A program made the position numbers and the translations under genes. Shown in pieces: positions 16,473 to 25,730 of a DNA stretch of 64,000 nt. Under the pieces are notes generated by a model that was given only the letters and a program-made list of their open reading frames with translations, was not told the DNA's origin and made no database searches. Location of the stretch: NCBI RefSeq assembly GCF_019977735.1, contig NZ_AP025018.1, positions 9,986,580 to 10,050,579 on the forward strand, written 5' to 3'. The number at the start of each line of letters is the position of its first letter. Position 1 is the first letter of the stretch. Origin of the DNA: Calothrix sp. PCC 7716 (GTDB lineage Bacteria > Cyanobacteriota > Cyanobacteriia > Cyanobacteriales > Nostocaceae).

Positions 16473-17462
16473 ATGAGTATAGGTGCAGTTGCAATTGGAA
16501 GAAATGAGGGGCAGCGGCTAGTGCGCTGTTTGAAATCGCTTATTGAGAACCTTCCACCAGGGACACCAATAGTTTATGTTGATTCGGGTTCTACTGATGG
16601 TAGTGTGAATATGGCAATATCTTTGGGTGTGAATGTTGTAGAATTGGATATGTCACGTCCATTTACGATGGCACGAGGATATAACACTGGGTTTAACTAT
16701 ATATGTGAGCATTTTCCATTCGTTGAGTACGTGCAGTTCATTGATGGTGATTGCGAAATGCTCTGTGGATGGATAGAGCCAGCGCGTCTTTTCTTGAGCA
16801 ATAATATTGAAATCGCAATTGTTAGTGGTAATTTGCAAGAACGGCAACCTGAGTTATCTATATATAATCGTCTTGCTCAAATGGAATGGAATACTCCATT
16901 GGGGGAAGTTAATGCTTGTGTTGGTATTGCAATGATGCGAGTTAGTGCGCTGAATGCGGTTAATGGTTATAATGAATCGCTGATCGCCGGTGAAGAGCCA
17001 GAAATGTACTTCCGTTTACGCCAATTAGGGTGGAAAATTTGGCGTATTGATGTTGATATGGCAGTACATGATGCTGCGATGTTTAAGTTTAGCCAATGGT
17101 GGAAGCGCTCAATGCGTTCAGGATGGGCATTTCAAGAAGGTGTGGTAATGCATGGTTCTCATAATGAAAGATTTTGTGTTCGTCAAGCTCGGAGTAATTG
17201 GTTTTGGGGAATTCTCATTCCATCAGGAGCATTATTAATGCTATGGGAAACATCGGGTTTAAGTTTGTTGTTGCTTGTGGCTTATTGTTTGTTATTTTTG
17301 CGTATATATAAATATCGCATTACTCAGGGTGATATACACGAAGATGCGTGATTGTATGCATTTTGGTGTGTTTTATCAAAATTTCCCCAAGCGATAGGAC
17401 AGTTGAAGTATTGTTGGAATCAATGGCGCAATCAACAAGCGACTTTAATTGAATACAAATGA
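16473..17462 (+). pseudogene. family 2 glycosyltransferase interrupted by an in-frame TGA at codon 293
   Basis: Codons 1-292 encode a GT2-type transferase: GRNEGQRLVRCL, VYVDSGSTDGSV (nucleotide-sugar site, about 35-46), FIDGDCEM (DxD metal site, about 88-95), a GEEPEMYFRLRQLGW acceptor motif and C-terminal hydrophobic helices. TGA (17349-17351) then interrupts, but the same frame continues for 36 sensible codons (LYAFWCVLSKFPQAIGQLKY to ATLIEYK) to a second stop at 17462. That continuation has the character of the normal C-terminal tail. The catalytic domain is whole, so the shortened protein might still work; the lesion looks recent. The real stop could be suppressed or be a sequencing error. 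Confidence 0.7.
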
Positions 17463-17720
17463 TAAAAAGATTGGAGTCCAATTTTACCAAGTGAGAACCT
17501 AGGTGAGGTTATAAGCGTACTTATACGGTCTATTCGCATTCGATAAATTACTCTTTATTTAGAACGGAAATGGCGCCAGTCTTTATAGGACGGCGCCGTA
17601 TATTGGAATATACTCTCTTTACAGTGGCTGGTTTTATTTATGCGACGAGCGTAGATGTGCTTCTGTTACAATTGTGCTTTTTAAATGGAACGGGCAAGGT
17701 TGCTCATTCCACAAGAGTAA

Positions 17721-20471
17721 TTATCTATTTACGGCGCCTCGTACTAGAATGACTGTACTTTCAACACCGGATGCTATCGCTTCGGGTATGTTTCCGTTTA
17801 TTGCCTGTTGTAATAGTCCTTCGCGTGAGGCGCCTATTATTACTACGTCGTAGTGTTCTTTGTTTGCTAGGTTAATTACTCCTTCGCTAACTGAGTCTGA
17901 TTTTATGGGTTCTGCTATGACGGTACTTTGAAGTTTTCGGTTACGGATTAGTTGACGTATTGCTTCTTCTAGTACTTTCATGTCTGGTTTGTCTTCGCTT
18001 GTATTAAAAACTCTGGTTAAACGAATTTTTGAGTTTTCACCTAATGTTACTAGTGCTGGTAATAATTTTATCGCTAACCATGCGTTTGGTCCTCCTGCCA
18101 TTGGTACTAACCAATTGTTGAATTTAAGTTCGGGTGTATGAGGTGTTGGTAATATTACGGTATTTGAAGAAAATTCTGGCGGTTTACCTGTTTTTACATA
18201 TTCTCGTATGGAAGCTGAGATAAGTTTGGATTTTAAACTTTTTGGTTTATATTCTTTGCTTACCCCAAGTTTGACAAGCACTACTTCACAACTCGCTTGT
18301 CTAATTACTGCGTCTACTACGTTGCCAAATATACGTCCGGGTGTGGAGGTGCTACCTTTCCATCCCATTAAAACAATGTCTATATGACGTTCGTTTACTG
18401 TTTCTAAGATAGATTGAGAAATGTCGTGCGCTACACGAATTTGCGTATGAATGGGAATTTTTGATTTTTTGCCTAGTGCTTCGACTTGACGTAACAAACG
18501 TCTACTTTTTGTTGTACGTACTTCGCTTTCTGATGGTGAACTATAACGAGGAACGATTACGGTTTGTACACACTCTATTTCATAGTGTCGGTCGCGTGCA
18601 ATCGCTATTGCCATTTTAATTAATGTTACAGCAGTTTCTGGATTTGCGATTGGAAGTAATAATCTTCCTCTTCCTACACTTGGGGAACGTGTTTGATATA
18701 CAACGTAAGATGGTTCAGGTGTTGGGCCTGTTTGAGGGTTTTTACAGTTGAGATGGTCTGCTTCTGCACGAATTATATCCGCGCGCGTGATTATTCCAAT
18801 TAGTCGGCGCCCTTCTACTACTGGTAATCTACTAATTTGATAGCGGTCTAGTAAATATAGTACATTACTTAAAGTATTTTTGGGTGTTACCGATACTGGT
18901 TGCGGTGTCATTATTTCTCGTAATGCTTGCTCGTGCGATAAACTCAATTCACGCACTTTTAGTAAATCTGATTGCGTTACAATTCCTACTAACTTTGATT
19001 CTTCAACGACTGGAAATCCTCGATGGTGTGACCGCGAAAAAGCTTGAATTGCTTCTTCTATCGTTATATCCGCATCTAGCGATTCAACCCGACTTTGCAT
19101 TACTTCTCTTGCTGTTAATCTTGTTAATAATCCTTCAGGCGCCTTTGCTTGTTCTATATCTATACCGTTTAATTTTAAAAGCTTATCGTATAGTGACCCA
19201 GGCACTAATTTCTCGGCAACAAGATATGATGTGACAGCACAAATCATTAAGGGTAATACTAAAGTAAAATTGGTCGTCATTTCAAACACGATGACGATGG
19301 CTGTTATAGGAACTTTAGAAACACCGCTAAAAAATGCCCCCATCCCTGCCAAAGCAAACGTGGTAATTGAACTTTCTCCTAGTAAATAATATTGACATGC
19401 CCCAATTAGATGCCCCAAACATGAACCTAATATCAAACTTGGTGCAAATAATCCTCCTGGGGCGCCAGAACCAAATGCGACTAAAGTTAAAAGAAACTGT
19501 GCTGCAAATACTAGCAAGGCTAATGGTGCATCGGGTATGTTTGGTTCATTTGCTCCAATTATAAATTCCCGTAAACCTGTGTTATCACGAAATGACTCTG
19601 GCAGTATTGCTATGACAATTCCAGAAAATAATCCTGCTAATGCTACACGTAAAGGTAAACTAATATGCAATCTACGGTATACTTTAATACTATGTACTAA
19701 ACCTCGATTAAAAAATGCCGCGAAAACACCTGCGATAATACCTAGAATTAGGTAAAAAGGGATATCGATAAGAGCGAAAGTACTTAGATTGGGATTGGCG
19801 TTGTAAGTAGCTTGGAGGTCAAGTTGTAAAGTACCACCACCTAATAATCTTGAAACAACTCCGCCGATAAATGAAGCGATGATAGCGGTTCCGAGTGTGA
19901 TTCCTGACAAATCTTGAAGTAATTCTTCTACTATAAATAAAACTCCCGCAATTGGGGCGTTGAATGCTGCTGCTAGTCCTGCACCTGCACCTGCTGCTAT
20001 CATTTGGCGCCGATGGTCGGGTGAAGTTGGAACTAAGCGACTTAGTGCTGCTGCAAGTCCGGCACCAACTTGTACTGTTGGACCTTGGCGCCCTAGTGTT
20101 AAGCCAGAACCGATAGCAAGCAGGGCGCTAACTAACTTTACACAAGCTACTCGTAATGATAGTTTAATTGGTACATTCGCGAGTGATGCTTTAACTTGGG
20201 GAATTCCACTCCCTGATGCTTCAGGCGCCAATCGCTCGACAAGGAAACCTGCCATAAATCCAAAAAGGACGCCGACTACTGGAAGTGCTATCCAAGGTGG
20301 TAACAAGTGCGATGTGTGAACTCGCCATGTACCTAAAGCACCCGAACCTAATTTCAACAGTACCGCAGATAGAGCAGCAACTAATCCAATCAGCGAAGCT
20401 TCGGCTATCGCTAAACCTCTTCTCGGTTGCAATAAATTGCGAAACCGTTGAGGAAGAACCGGAGAAGCCAT
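17721..20471 (-). CDS. ClC chloride channel/antiporter with two CBS and two universal-stress-protein domains
   Basis: 916 aa. A ClC membrane core (residues about 20-430) has GSGIP (87-91), GRQGP (127-131) and GSGAPGGLFAPS (about 335). Two CBS domains follow (about 450-570), then two USP-like Rossmann domains (about 600-740 and 770-916; DVVIIGASREGLL is the phosphate-loop region). ClC proteins move chloride or exchange it for protons; CBS and USP parts usually sense adenylates. The gating glutamate of the usual GREGP motif is glutamine here (Gln129), expected to favour channel-like or uncoupled behaviour (from mutational work on the family). The large USP tail is common in cyanobacterial homologues. 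Confidence 0.9.
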   Translation of the reverse strand: MASPVLPQRFRNLLQPRRGLAIAEASLIGLVAALSAVLLKLGSGALGTWRVHTSHLLPPWIALPVVGVLFGFMAGFLVERLAPEASGSGIPQVKASLANVPIKLSLRVACVKLVSALLAIGSGLTLGRQGPTVQVGAGLAAALSRLVPTSPDHRRQMIAAGAGAGLAAAFNAPIAGVLFIVEELLQDLSGITLGTAIIASFIGGVVSRLLGGGTLQLDLQATYNANPNLSTFALIDIPFYLILGIIAGVFAAFFNRGLVHSIKVYRRLHISLPLRVALAGLFSGIVIAILPESFRDNTGLREFIIGANEPNIPDAPLALLVFAAQFLLTLVAFGSGAPGGLFAPSLILGSCLGHLIGACQYYLLGESSITTFALAGMGAFFSGVSKVPITAIVIVFEMTTNFTLVLPLMICAVTSYLVAEKLVPGSLYDKLLKLNGIDIEQAKAPEGLLTRLTAREVMQSRVESLDADITIEEAIQAFSRSHHRGFPVVEESKLVGIVTQSDLLKVRELSLSHEQALREIMTPQPVSVTPKNTLSNVLYLLDRYQISRLPVVEGRRLIGIITRADIIRAEADHLNCKNPQTGPTPEPSYVVYQTRSPSVGRGRLLLPIANPETAVTLIKMAIAIARDRHYEIECVQTVIVPRYSSPSESEVRTTKSRRLLRQVEALGKKSKIPIHTQIRVAHDISQSILETVNERHIDIVLMGWKGSTSTPGRIFGNVVDAVIRQASCEVVLVKLGVSKEYKPKSLKSKLISASIREYVKTGKPPEFSSNTVILPTPHTPELKFNNWLVPMAGGPNAWLAIKLLPALVTLGENSKIRLTRVFNTSEDKPDMKVLEEAIRQLIRNRKLQSTVIAEPIKSDSVSEGVINLANKEHYDVVIIGASREGLLQQAINGNIPEAIASGVESTVILVRGAVNR

Positions 20472-20528
20472 AGAGTTTGTTGGTTAAAAGGGGAAAACCC
20501 TGAGATTAAGTAATGTGTAAATGATAGC

Positions 20529-21848
20529 CTACGAGCCGTTGTTAGCTTTTGTTGTAACTGATAATCCTTCTACAATCAAAGAAGGGGTATAACATGAACC
20601 ATTCCAATCAGCATCATTACCTAAAGCTATGAGTTGTTTTAGGGCTGTGTAAACATTACCTGCAACCATCGTATCTTTGATTCGACCCGTAACTTCACCA
20701 TTTTTGACGTAGTATCCTAAATCAACGTTGACAGAAAAATCACCAGATATTCCACTGGCGCCTCCAAGCATTTGGTCTACAATTAAGCCAGAGTCTAACT
20801 GAGTTATCAATTTTTGTAACGGCACAGTTCCAGGTTGAATTAAAAAGTTAAATAAACCTGGAGTTGGATAACTGCTCAAAGTTGGACGAAAGGCATTACC
20901 TGTACTATTTATACCTAAATTGCGTCCAGTGGCACGGTCGCTATAAAAATTCTGTAAAACACCATTTTCAATAAATACTCTTTTTTGTGTTGGTGTACCC
21001 TCATCATCGAATGGACAACTATAAGGGCCAGCTACAGGGTCTTGATATATAGTAAATTGAGCATCCATTACAGGTTGACCAATTCGCGAAGCCCACGGTG
21101 AAGCTTTTTCTAATACACGTTTACCGTTGAGTGCTGCTTGTACGGTACCCCATAACATATCCGCTGCTTTCGATGTAAACAAAATTGGTACCCGTCCACT
21201 TGGTAACGTCACATTTTCTTTTGCCCAGTCTAATCTTTGAATAATTTGCTGCGCTATTTTTTCTGGGTGTAAACTATCGCGATTTGTTTCACCATCAGAA
21301 ACACTCAAAAAATCTTCACCTCGTACCCACTCACCCGATAAGTAACAAGAGAGTGTAGTGTCGGTATAGCAACAATCTAAACCTTCAGTGTTTACAATAC
21401 GTGTCGTTTCTGAGTCGCATTCCCAATCACCATTACACAAAACCTCTGGATAAGCATCACGGATAATCGCAATAGCTTCTTTTCCCCAATCAACTAGTAC
21501 AGATAAAGGTACAGATGAACCAACATCTCCAAAAACTGGTTCGTTAACTTGTGCTAACTCTATAAGTTCGGATGAATTAAGTCGTGATGAAGCAAGCGCG
21601 CGTTCTACCATTGCTTTGGGGTCAACCGAACCGTATGCGACAGTTAGTCCTGGACAACCATTGTGCCATAACCGTAATACAGTGCCTTCTGAAGAGCTTG
21701 TTTCGATTTGTTTGAGTCGATTTGCCTCAAAAAATACTGGTTGAGATAAAGACCGTGATTGATACACCTCAGCTTTATTTGCTCCTGACTTGATGGCAAG
21801 TTCTAAGAGTTCTTCAGGAAGAGGTAAAGGTGGAAATTGATAAGGCAT
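20529..21848 (-). CDS. PmbA/TldE-type subunit of the TldD-TldE metalloprotease
   Basis: 439 aa with the family's N-terminal SGANKAEVYQSRSLSQPVFF block and the C-terminal GGASGISGDFSVNVDLGYYV, KNGEVTGRIKDTMVAGNVY signature. It lacks a zinc-binding HExxxH, which marks it as the E (PmbA) partner rather than the catalytic TldD. TldD/TldE degrade unfolded peptides and mature some modified peptides in the cytoplasm. The TldD partner is not in this window. A repeat-filled 135-bp gap separates it from the Tab2 gene upstream. Confidence 0.88.
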   Translation of the reverse strand: MPYQFPPLPLPEELLELAIKSGANKAEVYQSRSLSQPVFFEANRLKQIETSSSEGTVLRLWHNGCPGLTVAYGSVDPKAMVERALASSRLNSSELIELAQVNEPVFGDVGSSVPLSVLVDWGKEAIAIIRDAYPEVLCNGDWECDSETTRIVNTEGLDCCYTDTTLSCYLSGEWVRGEDFLSVSDGETNRDSLHPEKIAQQIIQRLDWAKENVTLPSGRVPILFTSKAADMLWGTVQAALNGKRVLEKASPWASRIGQPVMDAQFTIYQDPVAGPYSCPFDDEGTPTQKRVFIENGVLQNFYSDRATGRNLGINSTGNAFRPTLSSYPTPGLFNFLIQPGTVPLQKLITQLDSGLIVDQMLGGASGISGDFSVNVDLGYYVKNGEVTGRIKDTMVAGNVYTALKQLIALGNDADWNGSCYTPSLIVEGLSVTTKANNGS

Positions 21849-21849
21849 A

Positions 21850-21966
21850 ATGAGTGCTGAGTAATGAGTGCTGAGTAATGAGTGCTGAGTGCTGAGTGTT
21901 AAAGAGGAAAAGCCATTCCGTTCCCCCTAACTCCTAACTTTACTCAGCACTCAGCACTCAGCACTT
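21850..21966. repeat. tandem AGTGCTGAGT repeats in inverted arms
   Basis: The left arm holds several copies of AGTGCTGAGT(AATG), 21850-21898. The right arm has ACTCAGC repeated (21942-21966), the reverse complement. The arms could form a long imperfect hairpin between the Tab2 and pmbA-like genes. It is of the STRR type. Confidence 0.7.
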
Positions 21967-21983
21967 TCAACTCCTAGATCACT

Positions 21984-22847
21984 TTACGGTAGAACGACAT
22001 CTTGCAAAAGCCAAAATCCTGCAAAAGATTCTGATTCTGGACTTGACTGAATGCCAATAAAATGCACTCCCGAAGCTTTTTGTTTGGCTGCTTCAAATGA
22101 AGAAGCTTCGCTTTGCATTTGTGGTGTACGAGTGCTTGCTAATACCCAACTTTCGGTGGCGCCTGTTTCTAGTACTAATCTTCCGTTCAAACTAGGGTCA
22201 AATCTTAAAGAAGCTAATTCTAAGCCTGACATCCAAGCTGCTAATGGTAATGCTCGTCCTGAAAATAATAAGATACCTGGAATTTTGGTAGAATTTTCAA
22301 TACCCATCATAGATAAAGGAAATGCTTCTCCAAAACCAATATCCCATTCGGACATTTCCGCAAAATCACTCGCATTTAATGTTACAAATCCCCACTTTTC
22401 ACTTTCTAATGCATCGGGTAAACGCTGCGGTACAGGAGCATCTAGACGTACCGATGGATTAGTACCTCCTTGGTATCCAGGTTCATTTGGATACACTTCT
22501 TCCATTCGTTGTTCAAGCCATTTATATAATACTAAGATACGCCGACTTGGTTGTACGGCAATTCCCGCATCAGTACAAGCTTTGGTTATCATATTATTCA
22601 TTTGGCGCCGGAAGAAGCGAATGCGAACGGGTGGACTTGGCGCTTTTTCGACCGCTTCATTAATTGCCGTTCGTAACCACCCTGAGTTTACTTCAGTGCT
22701 AGGGCAATATTTCGCGAAACGAAACAAAGATTCGGGATTGGCGCTAATCGTTGTAGGACTCTCACAAATCAACACTTCCCATACTTTCTTCTGATTCTCA
22801 TCCAAAATCGGCCGTGAGTAAAAATCTAGTTCCCAAATACTGCCCAT
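21984..22847 (-). CDS. Tab2/Atab2 family RNA-binding protein
   Basis: 287 aa, full-length member of the Tab2/Atab2 (DUF1092) family: MGSIWELDFYSRPILDENQK at the start, RIRFFRRQMNNMITKACTDA and PSRRILVLYKWLEQRMEEVY in the middle, and FAGFWLLQDVVLP at the end. In green algae and plants the homologue binds the psaB leader and is needed for photosystem I translation. In cyanobacteria the role is inferred to be similar. The very conserved start leaves no doubt about the initiation codon. Confidence 0.92.
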   Translation of the reverse strand: MGSIWELDFYSRPILDENQKKVWEVLICESPTTISANPESLFRFAKYCPSTEVNSGWLRTAINEAVEKAPSPPVRIRFFRRQMNNMITKACTDAGIAVQPSRRILVLYKWLEQRMEEVYPNEPGYQGGTNPSVRLDAPVPQRLPDALESEKWGFVTLNASDFAEMSEWDIGFGEAFPLSMMGIENSTKIPGILLFSGRALPLAAWMSGLELASLRFDPSLNGRLVLETGATESWVLASTRTPQMQSEASSFEAAKQKASGVHFIGIQSSPESESFAGFWLLQDVVLP

Positions 22848-22987
22848 GCTAATCCCATCATTCCTAAGCTACATTTCTTATATCTCTTATGATAAAGGCG
22901 AACGAGAGCAAGGAAGCTTTCACGTACTATGCAATATAAAGGCACCGCGCACACTATTGGTCTGTGTTATTAATGTTGATATGTTGG

Positions 22988-23125
22988 GTAGGGTGTGTCA
23001 AAGCCGTTACAATCTTCAATAAAATGAAAAATTATGTGCGCCCGTAGCACCATTGAGTAGTCGGTGCGTGGCTACCGAGTTGTTTTTAACGAAGCGAACT
23101 TCGGAGTGGCGCCACACACCCTAAC
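22988..23125. repeat. inverted-repeat element (GTAGGGTGTGT arms)
   Basis: The left end GTAGGGTGTGTCAAAGCCGT and the right end CACACACCCTAAC are inverted. The first 27 bp are nearly the same as the element at 7696 (GTAGGGTGCGTGAAAGC), so both belong to one dispersed family. It is flanked by two copies of ATGCAATATAAAGGC (22930 and 23130), which may be traces of a larger composite or of duplication. Confidence 0.55.
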
Positions 23126-23175
23126 ACACCATGCAATATAAAGGCGCCACGATATCATAAGCAGGCGCCTCGAAA

Positions 23176-23541
23176 TTACCCCAGAGTTAATATACGCTGT
23201 GGTTTGTTCACGAATAATGGCTTAGTTTCTAGCCACTGCCGCCCAAGCAAAATTTCTGGTAAACCTCTACCTACATGAACAGGTATATCATGTTCTTCAC
23301 CGTCAAACATGATTTTACCTGCATAAATATCAAAGTCAAAATTACCGCGTGCAGTTAAAAGTGTTTGTCGTTCTAAACGCACCCAGTTAAGGGCAATAGC
23401 ATCTTGGTTATTAACAGCTAACCAGTACGAGAAGCCAGTGTCAAGCATCCCGTCCATTTGCATCTCTACTCCTTCATCATCAATAAGCGCCAGCTCGAAA
23501 AACAAGGCACCCTCATCACCAAAAAACCCAGATATTGTCAT
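23176..23541 (-). CDS. retropepsin-like aspartic protease (clan AA), single domain
   Basis: 121 aa from the ATG at 23541 (MTISGFFGDEG). The active-site motif DTG lies at residues 34-36 (MLDTGFSYW), followed by the hydrophobic-hydrophobic-Gly flap partner HVGRGLPEILLGRQWLE, as in small retropepsin-like proteins of cyanobacteria. Such proteins work as homodimers, with one Asp from each chain. The start overlaps the stop of the upstream gene by four bases (ATGA), so the two are translationally coupled. Target unknown; the upstream partner is the obvious candidate substrate or regulator. Confidence 0.78.
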   Translation of the reverse strand: MTISGFFGDEGALFFELALIDDEGVEMQMDGMLDTGFSYWLAVNNQDAIALNWVRLERQTLLTARGNFDFDIYAGKIMFDGEEHDIPVHVGRGLPEILLGRQWLETKPLFVNKPQRILTLG

Positions 23542-23855
23542 ATTGTGCCACACACACCAGTTTCGTTAATTCGGAAGACATGAGGTATCTTACCTGGATG
23601 CTTTTCGCGGCATTGGCGTGAAGCTGTTGATGAATCTTTATCAACGAAATACTCCCCACTATCAGGCTCGACCGCAACAAACCAATTGTAATGAGTCTCA
23701 ATTAATTCCGATTTAACTTTATCAAATATTGGTTGACAACGTTCCCTAAATTCCTTGTGTTCAGCGTCCCATTCGGCAAGTTGTTCTGATGTCCACTGAA
23801 TTTCTGGGAATATGCGTCCTCTACGCGCGGTACGGGTTGGTTTTGTTCCAGTCAT
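23538..23855 (-). CDS. conserved small protein, paralogue 2, coupled to the aspartic protease
   Basis: 105 aa, starting MTGTKPTRTARRGRIFPEIQ and containing KSELIETHYNWFVAVEPDSGEYF-type and FRINETGVCGT blocks. It is about 55% identical to the gene just upstream (24220-23903) over its whole length, so the two arose by tandem duplication. I do not know a described function. The order paralogue-paralogue-protease on one strand, and the 4-bp overlap with the protease, point to one operon and one job. Confidence 0.75.
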   Translation of the reverse strand: MTGTKPTRTARRGRIFPEIQWTSEQLAEWDAEHKEFRERCQPIFDKVKSELIETHYNWFVAVEPDSGEYFVDKDSSTASRQCREKHPGKIPHVFRINETGVCGTI

Positions 23856-23902
23856 AATGTTTTACGCTTACGTCTTACAATATCTATATATTAGAACGTT
23901 TA

Positions 23903-24220
23903 TTATATTGTTCCACACGCACCTGTTTCATTAATACGGAAAGTATGGAACCTGTGGTTAGGATATTTCTCGCGTGCTAAATAGGCGCCTTTTATTCGGT
24001 CTTGATTAATAAAATATTCGCCGCTGTCGGGTTCAATTGTTATATACCAGTTGTAATGAGTTTTAATTAATTCTGGTTTGAGTCTTTCAAAAATAGGTAG
24101 CGTGCGCTGATATAAAGCTTCTCTTATAGCTTGGCGTTGCTCTTTTTGTTCCTCCGTCCACTGTATTTCTGGGAATATTCTTCCTAGAGGGACAGTGCGG
24201 GTTGGTTTTGTTCCAGTCAT
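23903..24220 (-). CDS. conserved small protein, paralogue 1
   Basis: 105 aa from the ATG at 24220 (MTGTKPTRTVPLGRIFPEIQ); an upstream extension is open but has no family similarity, so the internal start is preferred. It has the same blocks as its neighbour: FPEIQWTEEQK, LIKTHYNWYITIEPDSGEYF and FRINETGACGTI. The shared YFxxxD and RINETG motifs suggest a compact alpha/beta fold. It is the first gene of the likely three-gene operon ending in the aspartic protease. Confidence 0.75.
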   Translation of the reverse strand: MTGTKPTRTVPLGRIFPEIQWTEEQKEQRQAIREALYQRTLPIFERLKPELIKTHYNWYITIEPDSGEYFINQDRIKGAYLAREKYPNHRFHTFRINETGACGTI

Positions 24221-24435
24221 AACCTTATTACTCCGAAGTGCAATATGCGTTATATCGTTATTGATAGGCGCCACCCCAAAATCGTATATGGGAATAGGCG
24301 CCATGATTAAAAATGTTATAGCCCAATAAAAAAGCATCTTGATAAACTTCCCGCTTGTATTCTCAATCTTATTACAATGATGCTTTGATAATGTTTTAGT
24401 TATAATGTACTTAACTCTTGAAAAAGAAGGTTTTT

Positions 24436-24720
24436 ATGAATAACGAACAAAAAGTTTTAGAAGAAAGTGCAGTACAAATTACCGAATCTTTTTTGTCAGA
24501 TTTAGAAGAACTATCAAGACATGCAGGAAAGCCTCATTCTGCTATTTTTGCTGATAGCTTATTGAGAATAATACGCTCGATGATTGATACATGTAAGGGA
24601 GACCCATATACGGAAGTGGCATTGGCATTACATGATGCACTAGCGAATCAACATCGTTGGATTGATTATAAGAATGAGCAATATAAAGGTGCTTATAATT
24701 TATTTTCATATGCGCGTTAA
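24436..24720 (+). CDS. hypothetical protein, 94 aa
   Basis: Starts MNNEQKVLEESAVQITESFL, preferred over a TTG six codons earlier. It is all-helical in appearance (LSDLEELSRHAGKPHSAIFA, DSLLRIIRSMIDTCK). The family is unknown. It ends where a 38-codon frame overlaps it, which may make a two-gene unit. Confidence 0.5.
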   Translation: MNNEQKVLEESAVQITESFLSDLEELSRHAGKPHSAIFADSLLRIIRSMIDTCKGDPYTEVALALHDALANQHRWIDYKNEQYKGAYNLFSYAR

Positions 24721-24827
24721 TCAGGGAACAATTAACAATACAGACGTTGAAAACTCAATAATAGCTTTAGAAAATTTAGGTTTTAATACCTTACCGTTTA
24801 GCGTTAGTTTTGATGATGTCTTATAAT
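24711..24827 (+). CDS. possible 38-aa peptide or gene remnant
   Basis: ATG 24711 overlaps the end of the preceding gene by 10 bp; the peptide is MRVNQGTINNTDVENSIIAL, then ENLGFNTLPFSVSFDDVL. The tail resembles the end of small toxin-type PIN or VapC proteins, but too little remains to say so. No good ribosome site. It may equally be a remnant. Confidence 0.25.
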
Positions 24828-24864
24828 AAAGAAATTCCCAATATCTATCCAAAGGATGCCCATA

Positions 24865-25242
24865 ATGAGTCTTGACGAACTCCTAAAGGCAGCTAATCAA
24901 TTAGACGAAGCAGATTTGGAGCGCTTGCTCCAGCAGGTTGCTATCCTGCGTGCCCACCGTAAAGCAAACGTCCTCCCGTTAAAAGAAGCTCAACTGCTCC
25001 AAAAAATTAACCAAGGTATTGACCCAGAACTGCGTACCCAGTACCAAACGCTTCGCGCGAAGAAAGAAGCTGAAACTCTTACAGACGCTGAATATAACAC
25101 TCTAATTCAACTTAGTAATAATATAGAGCAATTCGGCGCCCAACGTCTTGAAGCTCTTGCTAACCTTGCTCAACTTCGCGCATGTTCTTTATCAGAGCTT
25201 ATGGTTTCATTAGGTATTCAACCTGTTACATATGTCGAGTGA
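24865..25242 (+). CDS. helical protein paired with HNH endonuclease
   Basis: 125 aa from the ATG at 24865, chosen over the ATG at 24856 because AAAGGA lies 9 bp upstream of the former and only 1 bp from the latter. The sequence is charged and helical with Leu heptads (LDELLKAANQLDEADLERLL, ALANLAQLRACSLSELMVSL). It overlaps the HNH gene by 11 bp, so the two are coupled. This pair is frequent in cyanobacteria; the function is unknown and a toxin-antitoxin-like or defence role is possible. Confidence 0.7.
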   Translation: MSLDELLKAANQLDEADLERLLQQVAILRAHRKANVLPLKEAQLLQKINQGIDPELRTQYQTLRAKKEAETLTDAEYNTLIQLSNNIEQFGAQRLEALANLAQLRACSLSELMVSLGIQPVTYVE

Positions 25243-25657
25243 ATACGTTCCTGTAGCACTAAAGCAACTGGTATTTGAGCGCGCGCGTGGTTTGTGCGAA
25301 TATTGCCGTAGTCAAGCGAAGTATGCCATAGACCCACTAGTTATAGACCACATTCAACCTGTTAGTAAAGGTGGTCAAACTATCGAAGACAATCTTGCTT
25401 TATCATGCCAAACTTGCAACAATTACAAGTACAATAAAACTGAAGCTTTAGACCCAGCCACAGGACAGCTTGTGCCTCTTTTTAATCCAAGATTAATGGA
25501 ATGGAACCAGCATTTTGTTTGGAACGAAGATACAACGCAAATGCTAGGTATTACACCAACAGGACGGGCAACCGTTACCCTATTCCAAACCAACCGTGAG
25601 GGTGTGGTTAATATGCGTCGAGTCCTTGTCATAATGAATGAACACCCACCTGATTAA
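25232..25657 (+). CDS. HNH endonuclease
   Basis: 141 aa with a compact HNH fold: zinc Cys pairs CEYC (about 22-25) and CQTC (about 58-61), the catalytic DHIQPVSKGGQTIEDNLAL (His about 40) and the closing NNYKYNKT. The C-terminal half (GQLVPLFNPRLMEWNQHFVW) is the usual companion extension. It is a DNA nicking or cleaving enzyme by family; target unknown. It starts inside the end of the preceding helical gene. Confidence 0.88.
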   Translation: MSSEYVPVALKQLVFERARGLCEYCRSQAKYAIDPLVIDHIQPVSKGGQTIEDNLALSCQTCNNYKYNKTEALDPATGQLVPLFNPRLMEWNQHFVWNEDTTQMLGITPTGRATVTLFQTNREGVVNMRRVLVIMNEHPPD

Positions 25658-25730
25658 TCTTTTAAATGCATATTCTAGGAGTAAAGGGTTCGGGGCGCGG
25701 AGATTGTCGAAGTTTGATGCCCGAAGCGCG

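Noticed and set aside
17570-17752. 60-codon plus-strand frame between the glycosyltransferase and ClC genes
   Set aside because: It overlaps the end of the ClC gene, has no ribosome site and no recognisable motif.
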